64,000 bases of DNA, from NCBI GenBank assembly GCA_965178125.1, contig OZ237742.1:1116001-1180000 (forward strand), written 5' to 3'. Each line of letters starts with the position of its first letter. Position 1 is the first letter of the stretch. A program made the position numbers and the translations under genes. This document shows positions 47,152-58,901 of the stretch, piece by piece. The DNA comes from Bilabrum cf. latius. Its lineage: Eukaryota > Bigyra: Bicosoecida > Bigyra > Bicosoecida. The notes beneath the pieces are model-generated. The model was not told the DNA's origin and did no database searches. It saw nothing but the letters and a program-made list of their open reading frames with translations.

Positions 47152-48508
47152 TGCTTCCTCAGCTGAAGCCAAGGACACGGCCCAGTCAGGCGCGATGGCT
47201 GCTTCAAGGCAGCTGCAAGCAGCGCTGCAGAGTAGATTCTACAGCCATGACGGAGCAGCATCGTCTCAGGAGGTTGCTGAAGGGGCCGGTCGAGAGCAGG
47301 TAGCGTTGCATCAAGAACCAGAACATGCAGCAGCAGCAGCAGCAGCAGCAGCTGCGACGGCAGGTGCGCGTAATGGAGCCGGTGCGGGGGCGGCAGAGTC
47401 GGCCGACCACGGGCTAGCGATCGATCCATCTGCCGAACAACAAAAAGTGCAGGGCATTGCAAACGCATCGCAGGGCACGGTGGCCAGGGCCGCAGGCAAT
47501 GCGAGCTTTCTGCTGGACGATGGTGGGGAGGGGGGGGGTGGCTCCTAGGGCACACCACATGGGTAGGGGCAGGTCAGGCAGGTTGGGAGTGATGGTGCTG
47601 CCGCGCAGAGTCGTGCGAAGGAGATTGCGGGCCATAATGCGAGCCAAGGCAGCGGCAAGTCAGGAGGGATAGACCATGATCAGGAGAGCTTGCAGGTGTC
47701 GATTCCAACCCTAGTCGATCCAACACCGAGCGATGGTCCGAACCAGACCACCGGTGGTCCTCGTCAAGCGTCGGAGCAGCAGCCTACCGCAGACCCGCAG
47801 GCGAAGCCTACCTAGCATACAGACGACAACTAGGCGGTGCTCCCTGGTTCCGATGCTGCCGAGGGAACCGGTAGCAGTGGTCGCGCTCCCCAAGCCACAT
47901 CTGCCGGCGCTGCCTCTTCAAACGCTTCTTTTTCTGCTAGGGATGGTGCTCCGGACAGAGAACAAATGATCCCGTCGGTTAGTGCTGGTGCATAGCAGGT
48001 GGCGCCAGGTTCGGCTGGCTCGTTGCAGGCATCGCTCGTGTCGAGCGTGGAGTCGCCCGGTGACGGCGGGGGTGCTGCTGCCGCCGCTGGTGCAGCTGCA
48101 TCCCTTGGTGACGGCAGGCAAGTGGCTCCCACAGTATCCGAAGAATCAGAGCCTAGTGCACCAAGTCGTGCAGGAAATGGAAAGCAGAAAGGTTCGAAAC
48201 AAGCGGAGCAGAAGCAGCAGCGGCCCCAACCACCTCTGCAGCCGAGGTTGCCTTTGGATCTTGGCTCGGCAGCCTCGGCCTCCGCTGCGTGTGCCGTAGA
48301 TCTAACCGAGCAGCAGTCGGCTACTCTCTAGACAGGTACCACCGGGCTGGATGCAAACGAAGGAAACAGCGCTGGTGGTCCGGGTTCCCCTGGATCGAAG
48401 CATGGCGGAGCATCGAGGGGCATTGGAAGTCGGGCTAGTATGTAGGATGGCGAGCAAATATCGAAAGCTGCCGCAACCGAAGGGAATACGGGCGGAAACA
48501 AGGGCGTA

Positions 48509-48540
<32 letters not shown>

Positions 48541-50056
48541 TGATATCATGGTAGGAGGCAGCGACGCCAGGCGGGCCGAGGAGGCCCTCCTCAGGGCGCT
48601 GGATGGGGACGAGGAGCAGCAACACAAGGGGGGCAACGAGCCCGACTCCGACTCAGACTCGGTGTCCCACAAGGGCTCCGGGGCAGATCGTGTCCTAGGG
48701 GCTTCCTCGGCGCCTCTGCAGGTGCCTATGTCTGCAGCTACAGCCGACACCATCCCTAGTAGCATCGAGAACTCAAGCAGCCAAGGGCTCGGCAGCGGTC
48801 TTAGTAGTCGTCTTGGTAGTCGCCATGGTAGTCTACTTGGTAGATCTAGTGGCATCGCCAGAAAGGAAGTCGCGGGTGGCAGCAGCGGTGCTGCGACACT
48901 GGAGGCTGGGGGTCGGGGCTCGTCCGCACCTGCTCCTGATCCAGCTCTTGCAGCAAACGAACAACTGGAGGCCAGTGCGGCCGGTAGCACTGGCGTGAGC
49001 GCGCAGCAGGCAGCAGCGGGAGCTTCATCGGGCCCCCAGGGCGCCTCCCCAGAGCACTCGTAGGATACCAGAAAAATCACGCAACAATCTCAGTCCGATA
49101 GCCTCACGAAATCTCCGCTGCAGCCACCAGCCGCCATCAGCGCCAGGAGACTAGGCGCCCCGGGGGTAAGACGGACCAGCGCGTCGACCAGACCGACTGG
49201 TATGGCATCTGGCGACACAGATTCGGCTCATTCAGCGGCGAGTCGCAACCGTCGGGTCGGATCGGCGAGCGGGACCGCCAGGCATGTATCGGTTGAGATG
49301 CAGGAAGAGGACAGCACAATGCCGGAGGACGGAACGGATGACGATGACGCTGGCCCGCTTGAGTCTGCCGCCGACCAGCGTCTGTCAAGTCCGGTCTCAG
49401 CCAAAAAACTGGGCCCAGATTCGCGCGCGAAAGAGCAACGCGTCATTGGCCAAAAGAGGCCGAGAGGAGATCGAGATCGTGATGGCAGTGCATTTTCTCA
49501 TGCACCTGGTGGCGCCGGTGGTTCAACTAGCAGCCATGGCACACAGCACGCGAACGAAATGCAAGGTATTCATGCTGGCAGCGAGCCAGAGGGCGGTGAA
49601 ATAGACGTCTCGTCTAGCCTCAGCGATGCTGGTCCCCAGCAGGGCAGGCTGTCCAAGCGACGAAGGACCGCTGGCGAGTCGAGCAATGCAGCAGCGGATC
49701 GATCCAGGTCGCTGAGCCGTGACAGCAGCCCAGCAGTAGCTGCACTCAGCGAGTCGAGCGATGCCAATCCGCCTGGTTCTAGCAATGAAGGAAGCAAGCA
49801 AGGGGGCAGCCGGGCCCCTGGTTCTGTCGGCGCCCGCGGGATTCTCGCGTCGCCACCTGGGGCCCCGTCCTCCTCCCGGGCACAGGGCCGCAGCAACCGC
49901 GTGAGGATCCAGCTCGAGGACGAGAGCATGGGCGGGGGCAGGTATGGGCGGGTCGTGGTGCCTGGCCACTCAGACAACTCCCAGCCGGGGTCTGCTAGCA
50001 GCGCCTCTGATGATCTTGGGTCTCTGTCGCTCTCTGTCAGTTCCACCGGGAAACGC

Positions 50057-50097
<41 letters not shown>

Positions 50098-53000
50098 CAG
50101 GTCGGCTGCATTGCGGGCGTCTGCAAAGATGCAGGCTGCTAGCAGCGCCTAGAAGGCTCTATCGGCCGAGAGTGGATTGGCGGACAATGAGGGCGAGGGG
50201 CAGGCAGCCCGCAGCCGATCCGTGTCGGTTGAGGACGTTGAATCAGACCCTGACGGCGACGTGACCTCTGCAGATGAGAGCGGAGATGGAAGTGGAGATG
50301 ACGAGGATGATGATGAGGAGGTGAAGATAGTTGCATTGAAGAAACGGGCTTCCGGGGCAGCAGGCCGACATGCAGGCCGCGCGTCGACAGGCCAAGCTGA
50401 CTATGCAGATCGCGGTCCACGTCATTTGGACACAAGGGCTTTCGATGCTGATGCTGCCAAAATTGATGATGACGATAAGGACGAGTTGGACGTCGGCAGG
50501 AGCGGCCCGCCTGCATCCGTGCCGGCAAGTGGTGCCAGCGTGGCGAATCCAGTCATGCCGCCCGCAACGCCACAGGCAGTTGAGATTTCATCAGAGGAGG
50601 ACGAGGACGAGGATGAGGATGGGGATGGTGATGACAGGGGGGCTGAGGACCGCGACCAATCGTAGTCGGCTAGTGCCAGTGCTCGACAGAAGGGCACAGT
50701 GAACATGGCGGTCTCGGCGGATCGTATGAGCCGAGCAGCAGCCGAGTCTCCTGCTCATGGCAAGCATAGAGGTCCAAGCCAGCGAGCGTCCGCAGCCAAT
50801 GCCGCCACCAAACCATATGAAAAAGACCCCTCCTGGCTAGATTCTTAGCAATCTGGCGGAGCATTGGACCTGAACATGCAAGCAGATCCACAGGCGCACG
50901 CTGCTGGCAGGTCACGCAGCGTGAAGCACTCGTCAATCGGGCTGTCTGCGAGCCTGTCGCTGTCCCCCGGGGCCGCGGGGCAAGACGGGCTCATGCCTCC
51001 CGATCTCGAGGAGTGGGATGGGCAAGTGGGTGGCCAGTAGGTCGAAGATGGGGGCGCCTCATAGGATGACGTCAATGAGGATAGTACTAGCAGCAGCCAG
51101 GGCGCTGCTGAGCCAGGCAGCAAGAGCAAGCAGACCGGTCATGCTGATGATGCCCCATCCCCTGAAGTCGTAGAGCTACCATCGAGCAGCAGGCCCGCTC
51201 GCAAATCGTCCAAAGGTGTGCGAGCCGCTGTGCAGGCATTGCGGTCCATCGACAGCAGCGAGCCACCTGTAGAGAATGCGATGGCTGAAGGCCCAACGTC
51301 GAAAGGTCACACCATGGATGCGCAAGGCAAGAGGAGCACGCCCCGAGCATCTGCGCAGCGCGATCCAGTGGCTGCAAGGAGCACTTCCAAAGAACAAACC
51401 GCTCGGAAGGCCATGGTACTCACGGAAGCGTCGTCATAGTCTTAGGACCAGGGCATGACGGCAGCGCTGAAACACTCCGCGGCGGCCCGGGAGCTCGAGG
51501 ACGACGTATTCGGGGCTGCTGACGCCGACAAAGAGGTCAAGCGGAGGCAGGCGATGCGGTCGCCGAGGAAGCCCAGGAAGAGCACTGGCAGTGGCAGCCC
51601 ACTTGCCAAGTCTAGCAGCAGCAGCAGCAGCAGCAGCACTAAAGAACCAGGATCTGCAGTTAAGCAGAAGCTGGTCACCGCCGCGTCTGCCATCCGATTG
51701 AGTCCGCGCAGGCGCACACCCAGCCGCAAAAAGGTGGAGCAACAGCTGCGGTCTTCTGAGTCTGCATCGAGTCACAAGAGGCGGAGTGCTGCCGTCATGT
51801 CCTCGTCCGACAGCAGCGATAGCGGTTCTGACGATAGCGACGACTAGACCATCGGAGAGGCGCTAGCAGGCAAGTTCGCTGCGGCGGGCAGCAGCAGCGC
51901 AAAACAGCCGTCAGCGGGCTCCAAGGCATCGTCGAAGGCCAAGACGTCAGGCAAAAGAGCGACCAATGGAATGTCCCTCCCATTCGCAAGAAGCTCGCTG
52001 GGTCGTGCAGTGTCGGGCAGTAGGCGTGCAAAAAAGGCTAGGGAGGCGGCTCTGGAAGCGGCCGAGGGCAGGCTGAGCCAGCTGCAGCAATCAAGCGGTG
52101 ATCTAGAGGCGAACGAGATCAGTGGCAATGAGATTGGAAAGAAAAACAAAGAAAACGAGAAAGGTAGAGGCAAAGGGCAGCGTGTTGAGCGCTTAATTGC
52201 TCGGCATGAGGCTAAACATACTGCAGGAGATGCGGAACCACCCGGCGAGAAAAATGATGAAGCCAAGGCGGATGGGCCCAGCCTGCGTGAGCGTACCACG
52301 GGCAAGCAAGGCTCTGCTGGGTCCGTGGACGGTGGGGCTGTGCTGGCCACTCCGCCTGTCACAGGGTAGGGTGCGTCCTCCAACACCGGCAGTAGCAGTG
52401 GCGGCCAAGCAGCGGCCACAAGTGGATCGTCTTCGCCCAAGCCAAAGCCCAGGCCCAAGAAGCCGTCCTCTCGAAAATCAAGGCTCCTCAAGCAGCTCGA
52501 GTCCTATACCAAGCCCGCCGTCAACTCGGCGTACCCGGAGGTAGACCTCAGCGCGATGATGGACGGGGTTGCGGTGGATGTCGATCTCGCCGGCGACTCG
52601 GCAGACCGTCGCGCCCGCCGTCGCCGAGAGCGGCAACAGGAGGGTGAGGCTGCTTCCGCGAGAGAGAGGGCGAGGGAGAGGGAGGAAGAGGAGCAGCTGA
52701 GGCTGGCATTGCGGGCAAGCCTCGCGGAGGCAGTGGCGGGCGACGAGCCAGCAACAGCAACAGCAGGAGCAATGGTTGATGGCGAGCCGGGGCTCGAGCA
52801 GCGTAATGCTGCTACAGAGCAGTGGCAGGCCGATGCGGGGAAATCCCATAACGCTAAATCGTCGTAGTCTGCTAGTACGGGCGATTCTTAGCCCCGCACA
52901 TACGCGCGAAAGCAGCATCGCTCTCGGTCCAAGCCTAGGGCATCTCGCCAGCTGACTGCGGCCGAGAAGGAGTCAAAAAGGGCTCTGCGTGAGAGTATGA

Positions 53001-56000
53001 ACACCGACCCGGAGCTGGGGCCTGGCGCTGCCGGGGTGTCGATGGTAGAGCAGTCATCGAACGGCGCAGATCATGGTGCAGGACGGAAGCGGCCAGCGGC
53101 TGGCACTGGACAACTAGAATCCCGCAAGTCACGCAGGATCGAAGCAGCCCATAACAAACCCAGCGGCATCGGTGATGCAGGGAGTAGTGGAGAGGAGCAG
53201 GATGACGAAGAGCATAATAATGTAACAAAGATAGCTGCTGGCTCAGACTCGGACAACGAGAGCGCGTCGAACGCTCACGCGGAGGGAGAAGAAGCCGACG
53301 ACCGAGTCAAAGATGAAGAGCAGAACCACGCTAATGAAGACGAAGATGGGCACAAGGACGAGGACAAGGACAGGCTGGTCCTGTTGCAGTCCCAGACGGA
53401 TGCGTACACTCAACTGGAAGAAGTAGCCATCGCCAGCCGAGACGACCCTTCGAAGCTGAAAAAGCTGCCGAGAAGCGTCAGGGAAATCATGCCACACAAC
53501 CTCCCGCCCGCATCTGTGGCCCGTGAGATCCAGGGCAGGAGAACGAGGAAGGCAAAAGGAGGTGCCCATGGCTCTTCTTCCTCCGATGTGGATGGGCAGG
53601 CCAGCACTGGAACAAGCCCTGCTGCAGACGGCAGGGCATCGTCCAAGAGCTCACTTTCCCCAGTCGGACGGTCCTAGCAGGCATCTGCGGCAAGCCCGTC
53701 TGCTGGGCTAGACCCGGTTCTGCAGCGGATCCTGGAGCAGGATGAGGCCAGGAAGGAAGCCGAGAGGGTGCGGGCGGCCGAGGCGGCAGCGGCGGCGGAG
53801 AGGAAACGGTCAGAGCTGGTGCTCAGGCAAAGGCGGCGCGATTCAAGCCAGCCTGGGCAGGAGCTTGTGTACCCGGAGTTTGCAGTTAAAGGCAAGAAGA
53901 TTCTAGTGAGCTCCCTTTTCGTGCCCTGCGTGTGCCCGCCGGTGGATTACGAGCAGCTTCAGCCAGGGACGGACCTGACGGAGGTCCTGCATGTAGGGCA
54001 TGACCTCGCCGAGTATTCCGATGCGCTCTCTGCCCGTGAGTTGCTCGCACTCGGAGTGATCGAGGGGTGGTGGGCAGAGAAGGCGGACGCCCCTAGTGAG
54101 GATGAGGAAGAGGCTGAAGAGAGCGGCACAAAAGCTGCAGTCAGCGTGGCAAATGTATCATTTGGAGGTGGGCTGGATGATGATGACGATGATGACGACG
54201 ATGATGACGACGACGAGGTGCAGGAGGTGCCGGTGGGTACCCGAAGTCATGCTGCTCAGCTAGACGTGTCCATGTCTTCTCTTAACAGCAGTAGCAGCAG
54301 CCCACTCGGCAGCTCGAGCCACGGTCACGGCTCGGAGTCATTCGGCGCATCTTCAGGCTCGTTCTCCCAGGACTGGCGGGTCGTTCGCTCCGGTGTGCTG
54401 CTGGGCTAGCCCATTGTGGGCCTCTCGCCAGCGGACGCTGCCGGGTCTCGCCTCGAGCACGACGATGAGTTGCATCAGATGGAGCTGTCTGAGGTTACGT
54501 TGCTGGAGGCATGGCTCGCTAGCGGGCTGGAAGGTGCTCTTGTAGACGGTTAGGCAGACGACAGCGGAGGACACGGTGCAGGCGATACAGGTGCAGCTGA
54601 AAGCTAGCGTAAAGATGGACATGCTGCTGCAGATGCGGGCTGGCTGCTGCGAGCCGCAAGCGGATGCTTGGCCGTGACACAAGGCGATACGTCAAAGCAG
54701 GATGCTATGGACGTGACACGGGACACTTATGGCATTGGAGAATCGAACGTGCCAAGTAATGCAGCATGCAGTGCCGCAAGGCTTCTGCAGCTTGCGCTGC
54801 GGCCAACTACCGGTTTGGTCGAGGAGTCTGTCGCGCGGTGCGGCGGCGAGGTTGTGAGTCCCTTCGAACAGGACGCCTGGGCGGCAGATGTGGGCTCGCT
54901 GGGCGGCGCTGTGCTCGACTTTGCCGCCCCAAGGACCTATTCGATCGTGCCGACGAACGTGTCCAGAGCCACCCCTGCAGGGGGTTATGCAGTGCTGAGC
55001 TGCTTGCTTTCCGACGCGCGCACAGACAAGCCGTATGCCCCCCATGCTTTGCACCCTTGCGAGTTGATTCCCTCCGGGCGCTCGCTTCGATGCGGGGCGG
55101 GAGTGACCGGCGCTTCAGACGCCGCAAGTCCCGTGGAGATGGGTGAAATGGAAGGCTGGTCCATCGGCGGGTACCACGAATCATCATCCTCGCACTTTGG
55201 TCATACTGGCGCAAGGCTTGGTTAGCTGGCCGGGAACGGGCAAAGGTCAGATGATCGCTAGCCCCTGGGACGGTCGCTGGCAATGGGGTTGGCACGCTGG
55301 CTGCAGGCAGGGGTGGTGGGCCGTTGGGGCGCCGGGCACATGCTAATTCCTGACTTCAGCGATGCGATTGCAGGCGGTCGGGATGCCAGATCAGCGAGGA
55401 CCGCGGTGCACTGGAAGCTTGAGGTCGACGCTAGGGCTGGCTCGATGCTTGGCTCGGTGGTCGTGCACGAGGTTGTCGAGTCTTGGCGCAAGAACCCGAG
55501 GCAGGCCGAGGCGCAGGCGCAGCTGATGCAGCAGTTTGCGCCGTCCCTCTAGCTACTCGGAGCGATTATTGTGTCATCGCCTGCGGAGATGAAAGAGGTG
55601 GCGGATTCTCGCACCAAGCCCAAGTCTGGGACGGCATCAGCAAAGAAGGCCAGGGCTGGGCAGCGGCACAGTGAACCGCCAGCGTGCGTGGCGGTGGTGC
55701 GGCGGCTTTACAGGAAGCACCTCCCAGCTATGTTGGACCAGTATCCTGACGGCTGCCGGTTCGTCCATCTAGAGTGGGTGTATCAGTGCTGTGCCATGGG
55801 CGCACTTGTGGACATAAAGCCCTTTGAATTGGTGCGAGGGGCAGATGGACGGCTGGAGCACCCGGGGCTTGGTGGTGTGGTCGGCGGAATTGCTAGTCTT
55901 TCCATGCAAGCCGATTCTTCAGCATCAACGTCGGCTTCTGCATCTGTGTCATCGCCGCCGCATTCGTCACAGGCAGCGGCGGCGGGGCAGAAGCGGTCCA

Positions 56001-58033
56001 GGCATGCTGGCCTCGGTCATACATCCCAAGATGGCGGCAAATCAAGCAAGAAACGACGAACCGGCGCGGATGCCGGTTCTAGCCCTGCTTCCGAGACCGG
56101 AGAATTGGTCGTCTCAGGCGCTGGCCTAAGCGTTGAGGAGTAGTCCCGAGCTGCAGCCATCAATGCGTCGCGGAGTCTTCCGCCCGCGTGGGCCCATGGC
56201 AGGGCATGGCAACCCCGTTTTGCGAGGGGATGCGTGGCATTCCTTGCCCCCCTTGGTGGGAAGGAGCCCCTGCATGGCTTCGTCTCGCCGCCCGGCTCTT
56301 CTCCTGTGGTCGACACCGTGCTCAGACGGTTCGGATTGGAGGCGTTCCACGTTGGCCGTGCTGCTGGAGCCGTGCAGCCGAGGCAGCTGCAGGCTGCTAG
56401 CTCCGGAGCAGGTACAATGGCTGGTGCAAGCATAAGCACTGCAGGAGTATAGGCCTCCAAAGAAGCATAGAGCTCGTTTGCTGGCTACACCGTGCTGGGG
56501 CTGCCTGCTGAGCAAACAAAAGACGTGATCGCGGCCATCGAGGCTCGGGTGCGCCCGCAGAGTGTTGTGGCTGCCGGTGGCAACCAATCTGCACCGCTGT
56601 CATCTTCATCTTCATCAATGATAGGCCCCTCATAGAGTCCACTGGCTCGGCCTCTTCGGGCCGATGACTTGCTGGTGCACGGCAGAACCAGCGGCAGCGG
56701 CCTGTCGTAGCCCTCGAGCAGCGCTGCTGGTGGATCCGCTGCTGCTGCGACTCAAGTACCCGACCAGCCGCCCCAGCGGGTCACCATGTCGTAGCGGGTC
56801 ATCATCACTGACGTGGAGCTGCGGAGGTACCACCGCCTCGCTACTGCTCTCCGCAGGGAGGGTCCGATTCGCCTCATGACGGGGGACGTGGCCTGGGTGC
56901 GGTGCCCGCGGGCATGGGCTCGTGCAGCGCTCCGGAGCGTTAGCTTGGAGCAGGGGCGCATGACGAGTGCGAGGGCCGCGGCCTTGACCTAGATAGACGG
57001 GGAGATGGCGCGGCTGTGGCAGGGACAAGGTGATGCCTGGCTGGGTGAGCTGGCGGGCGCGGCTGCTGCTGGCTCGGCACCTGCTGCTCCTGCTGCTGCT
57101 GCTGCTAGTAGTAGTCCAAGCGTTGATAAGCATGGCAGGACAATGCATGGTAAGGATAGATCGGGACCTGCCGTTGTGCTGGGACAGGTACAGTGGATGA
57201 CGAGTGCAAGACGTGCAGCTGAAGAAGCCGGGCAGGGGCCGGCAGCCGTTGCGTCAGGTGTCAGTGCGGGTGCTTCTGCTGCTGCTGCATCAACTGCTGC
57301 AGGCGGGCGGCCATGGCTGCTGCTACGGCTGTGCGTCGCTGGATTTGCAGAACCAAGTGCGCCGGGTCACGATGCCGGCAGCCGAGCAGTGACGCAGAGC
57401 CAGCTGGTGGTGCGGCCGACCGGCCTGTGGTTCGCCTGTGATGCCGCAGCGGTGCAGCGAGCCGTGCCCTGCAGCTTCGGGGATGAAGCAGGGCTGCAAA
57501 CAGTCGGGGAACAGCTGTTCTCGGGCGTGCAGGGATCGGCTGCGGTTGGAACGGGGCGAGCCGCTGGCTCGATCCCCGCGAGTGCAAGCATCCAGCGAGC
57601 TCGGCGGCTGCTGGCCCAGGTGCAGGACGAGCTGGGACGAATCGATGCGGGCCCTCAGGCAGCAGCAATAGATGGCGGCATTTTTGATGCTTCAGCCGAT
57701 ACATCTGCCGCCAAAGGCGGCAAGATGCCCCCTCCTCCTCGTCCTCCCGGGCCTGCTAGTACTCGCCCAGAAGCACTTGCTCGGGCGGGGCTGGTCACGC
57801 CTCCTCCCGGACACAGAGGTACTGTGCGGGGGGGTTCAGGGGCAAGCTATACTGAGGGTAGCATTGCTGGCGGGGGTACCCCGGGGATGGGGCCGCTGGG
57901 TGCGGCCAGGAGCGGTCGGGAAGAGCCGCATAATGGAAGCAGCGGAGGTCGGGGCGGAGGGGTTGGGATGAGCGGGGCAGGCTCTGTACCCAGCCTGGCG
58001 TGGCTGGTTCCTCGCCGGGCTTGGCAAGTGTAA
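45998..58033 (+). CDS. Giant low-complexity protein with BRCT-like C-terminal segments
   Basis: One uninterrupted 4,012-codon exon, 4,011 aa, stop TAA; upstream in-frame TAA at 45941. I counted 39 in-frame UAGs and no UAA or UGA before the end; examples are the tandem pair near 46547, and 47546, 48329, 49061, 50150, 52367, 53675, 55223 and 56141. Residues 1-2700 are Ser/Ala/Gly/Gln/acidic sequence with a poly-Ser tract (47066-47160), a Gln run (50059-50095) and an Asp run (54176-54214). Basic clusters suggest nuclear location (SKRRRTAGES, GRKRPAAG). BRCT-like signs occur at about residues 2940-3040 (ARCGGEVVSPFEQDAW) and 3230-3280 (FVHLEWVYQCCAMGALVDIKPF, with the typical Trp/Cys pattern). 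The layout resembles DNA-damage mediators (MDC1/53BP1/PTIP type), but the assignment rests on the BRCT-like pattern only. Confidence 0.85.
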
Positions 58034-58184
58034 GCCTGCCTACTACTTAAGGTTTCCTGCTAATCATTGTTTGCTGCCACTATTGCTGTTGTTTTGGAAC
58101 TACGAAACAGTGCGATCTCATCAAGTGCTGTCTGTGCATTTTCAACTGAATCAGTTGAGCACTCCATCCATCACAACCGCGTAT
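58034..58184. other. Convergent 3' spacer
   Basis: 151 bases separating the stop codons of the giant ORF and the small membrane protein. Both 3' ends must share this interval. Confidence 0.5.
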
Positions 58185-58696
58185 TTACTACCTGGTATCT
58201 AGTGACGCATCATCTGCTGCTTCCCTCTCTTTAGCTTCCCGTGCTTTCTCTACTATGTCTCCAATCTGCGCTGCTTCTTCGCTCAGCTGCGCAACATTTA
58301 ACCCTGCCTTTTCCGCCTCAACCTCATACTGGGTTATTCTCTCGCTATCGTCGCTAACAAGAGGCTTGCCTTCAGTTAGGATCCACCGCAAGAAGTCTGC
58401 CCGAGATGAGCTAGGCGTATCGTCGATGATGTCTGGCTTCTCGGAACTCACAAGCGACCTCCCGCGCTTCTTGGAGTCTTCTGCGCATCATCTCCAGTAA
58501 TTACATAGCTGATTCAAGAAATGCAGCCTACAATTCAACATTATCGTGGTAGTGCGCACCGCTATATCGACATCAACTCACTGGTTGCAGCCCAGGTTGA
58601 AAAGCCAATTACAGCGCCGACACCCAGAAGCACCTTGACATTCTGAGGGATTACAGAATGGTCATCAATAATATATCTGACGAGGCGACGAAACAT
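58185..58696 (-). CDS. Small single-pass membrane protein ending in UAG-UAA
   Basis: Exons 58696-58582 and 58480-58185 (intron 101 bp, GTGAGT...GCGCAG, phase 1); 136 aa. The N-terminus MFRRLVRYIIDDHS is followed by a TM helix (VKVLLGVGAVIGFSTWAA), then a soluble tail rich in Asp/Glu/Lys (KKRGRS, EKPDIIDDTPSSSRAD, EEAAQIGDIVEKAREAKERE). The last two codons are UAG then UAA, so the protein ends SLDTRQ. A basic N-terminus next to a TM helix suggests mitochondrial or ER membrane insertion; I do not recognise the family. The next gene upstream on the same strand is the arylsulfatase, and an alternative model in which these are its C-terminal exons is less attractive because this ORF has its own ATG. 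Confidence 0.7.
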
Positions 58697-58901
58697 TCTT
58701 TATCGTCGAGGGAATGGGCACAGCCGGGCGGTCTTTTGTGTTGTGGAGATGTGCGTGACGACTGCCAGTCGACCGCAAGACCACACCGTTGGCACCCCGG
58801 GAACCGCATGCTCCCCGATGCATCAGGAAGCTCATGCCAACCCAGCACATAGCATCCACTTGAAACCGCCTTCCCCCGCGTACCACCCGCAGCCGGCCTC
58901 C

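Noticed and set aside
58582-58901. Small membrane-protein exons as C-terminal exons of the arylsulfatase
   Set aside because: Phases would permit it, but the exon frame extends upstream to its own ATG at 58696 and the sulfatase already reaches family length with a UGA.
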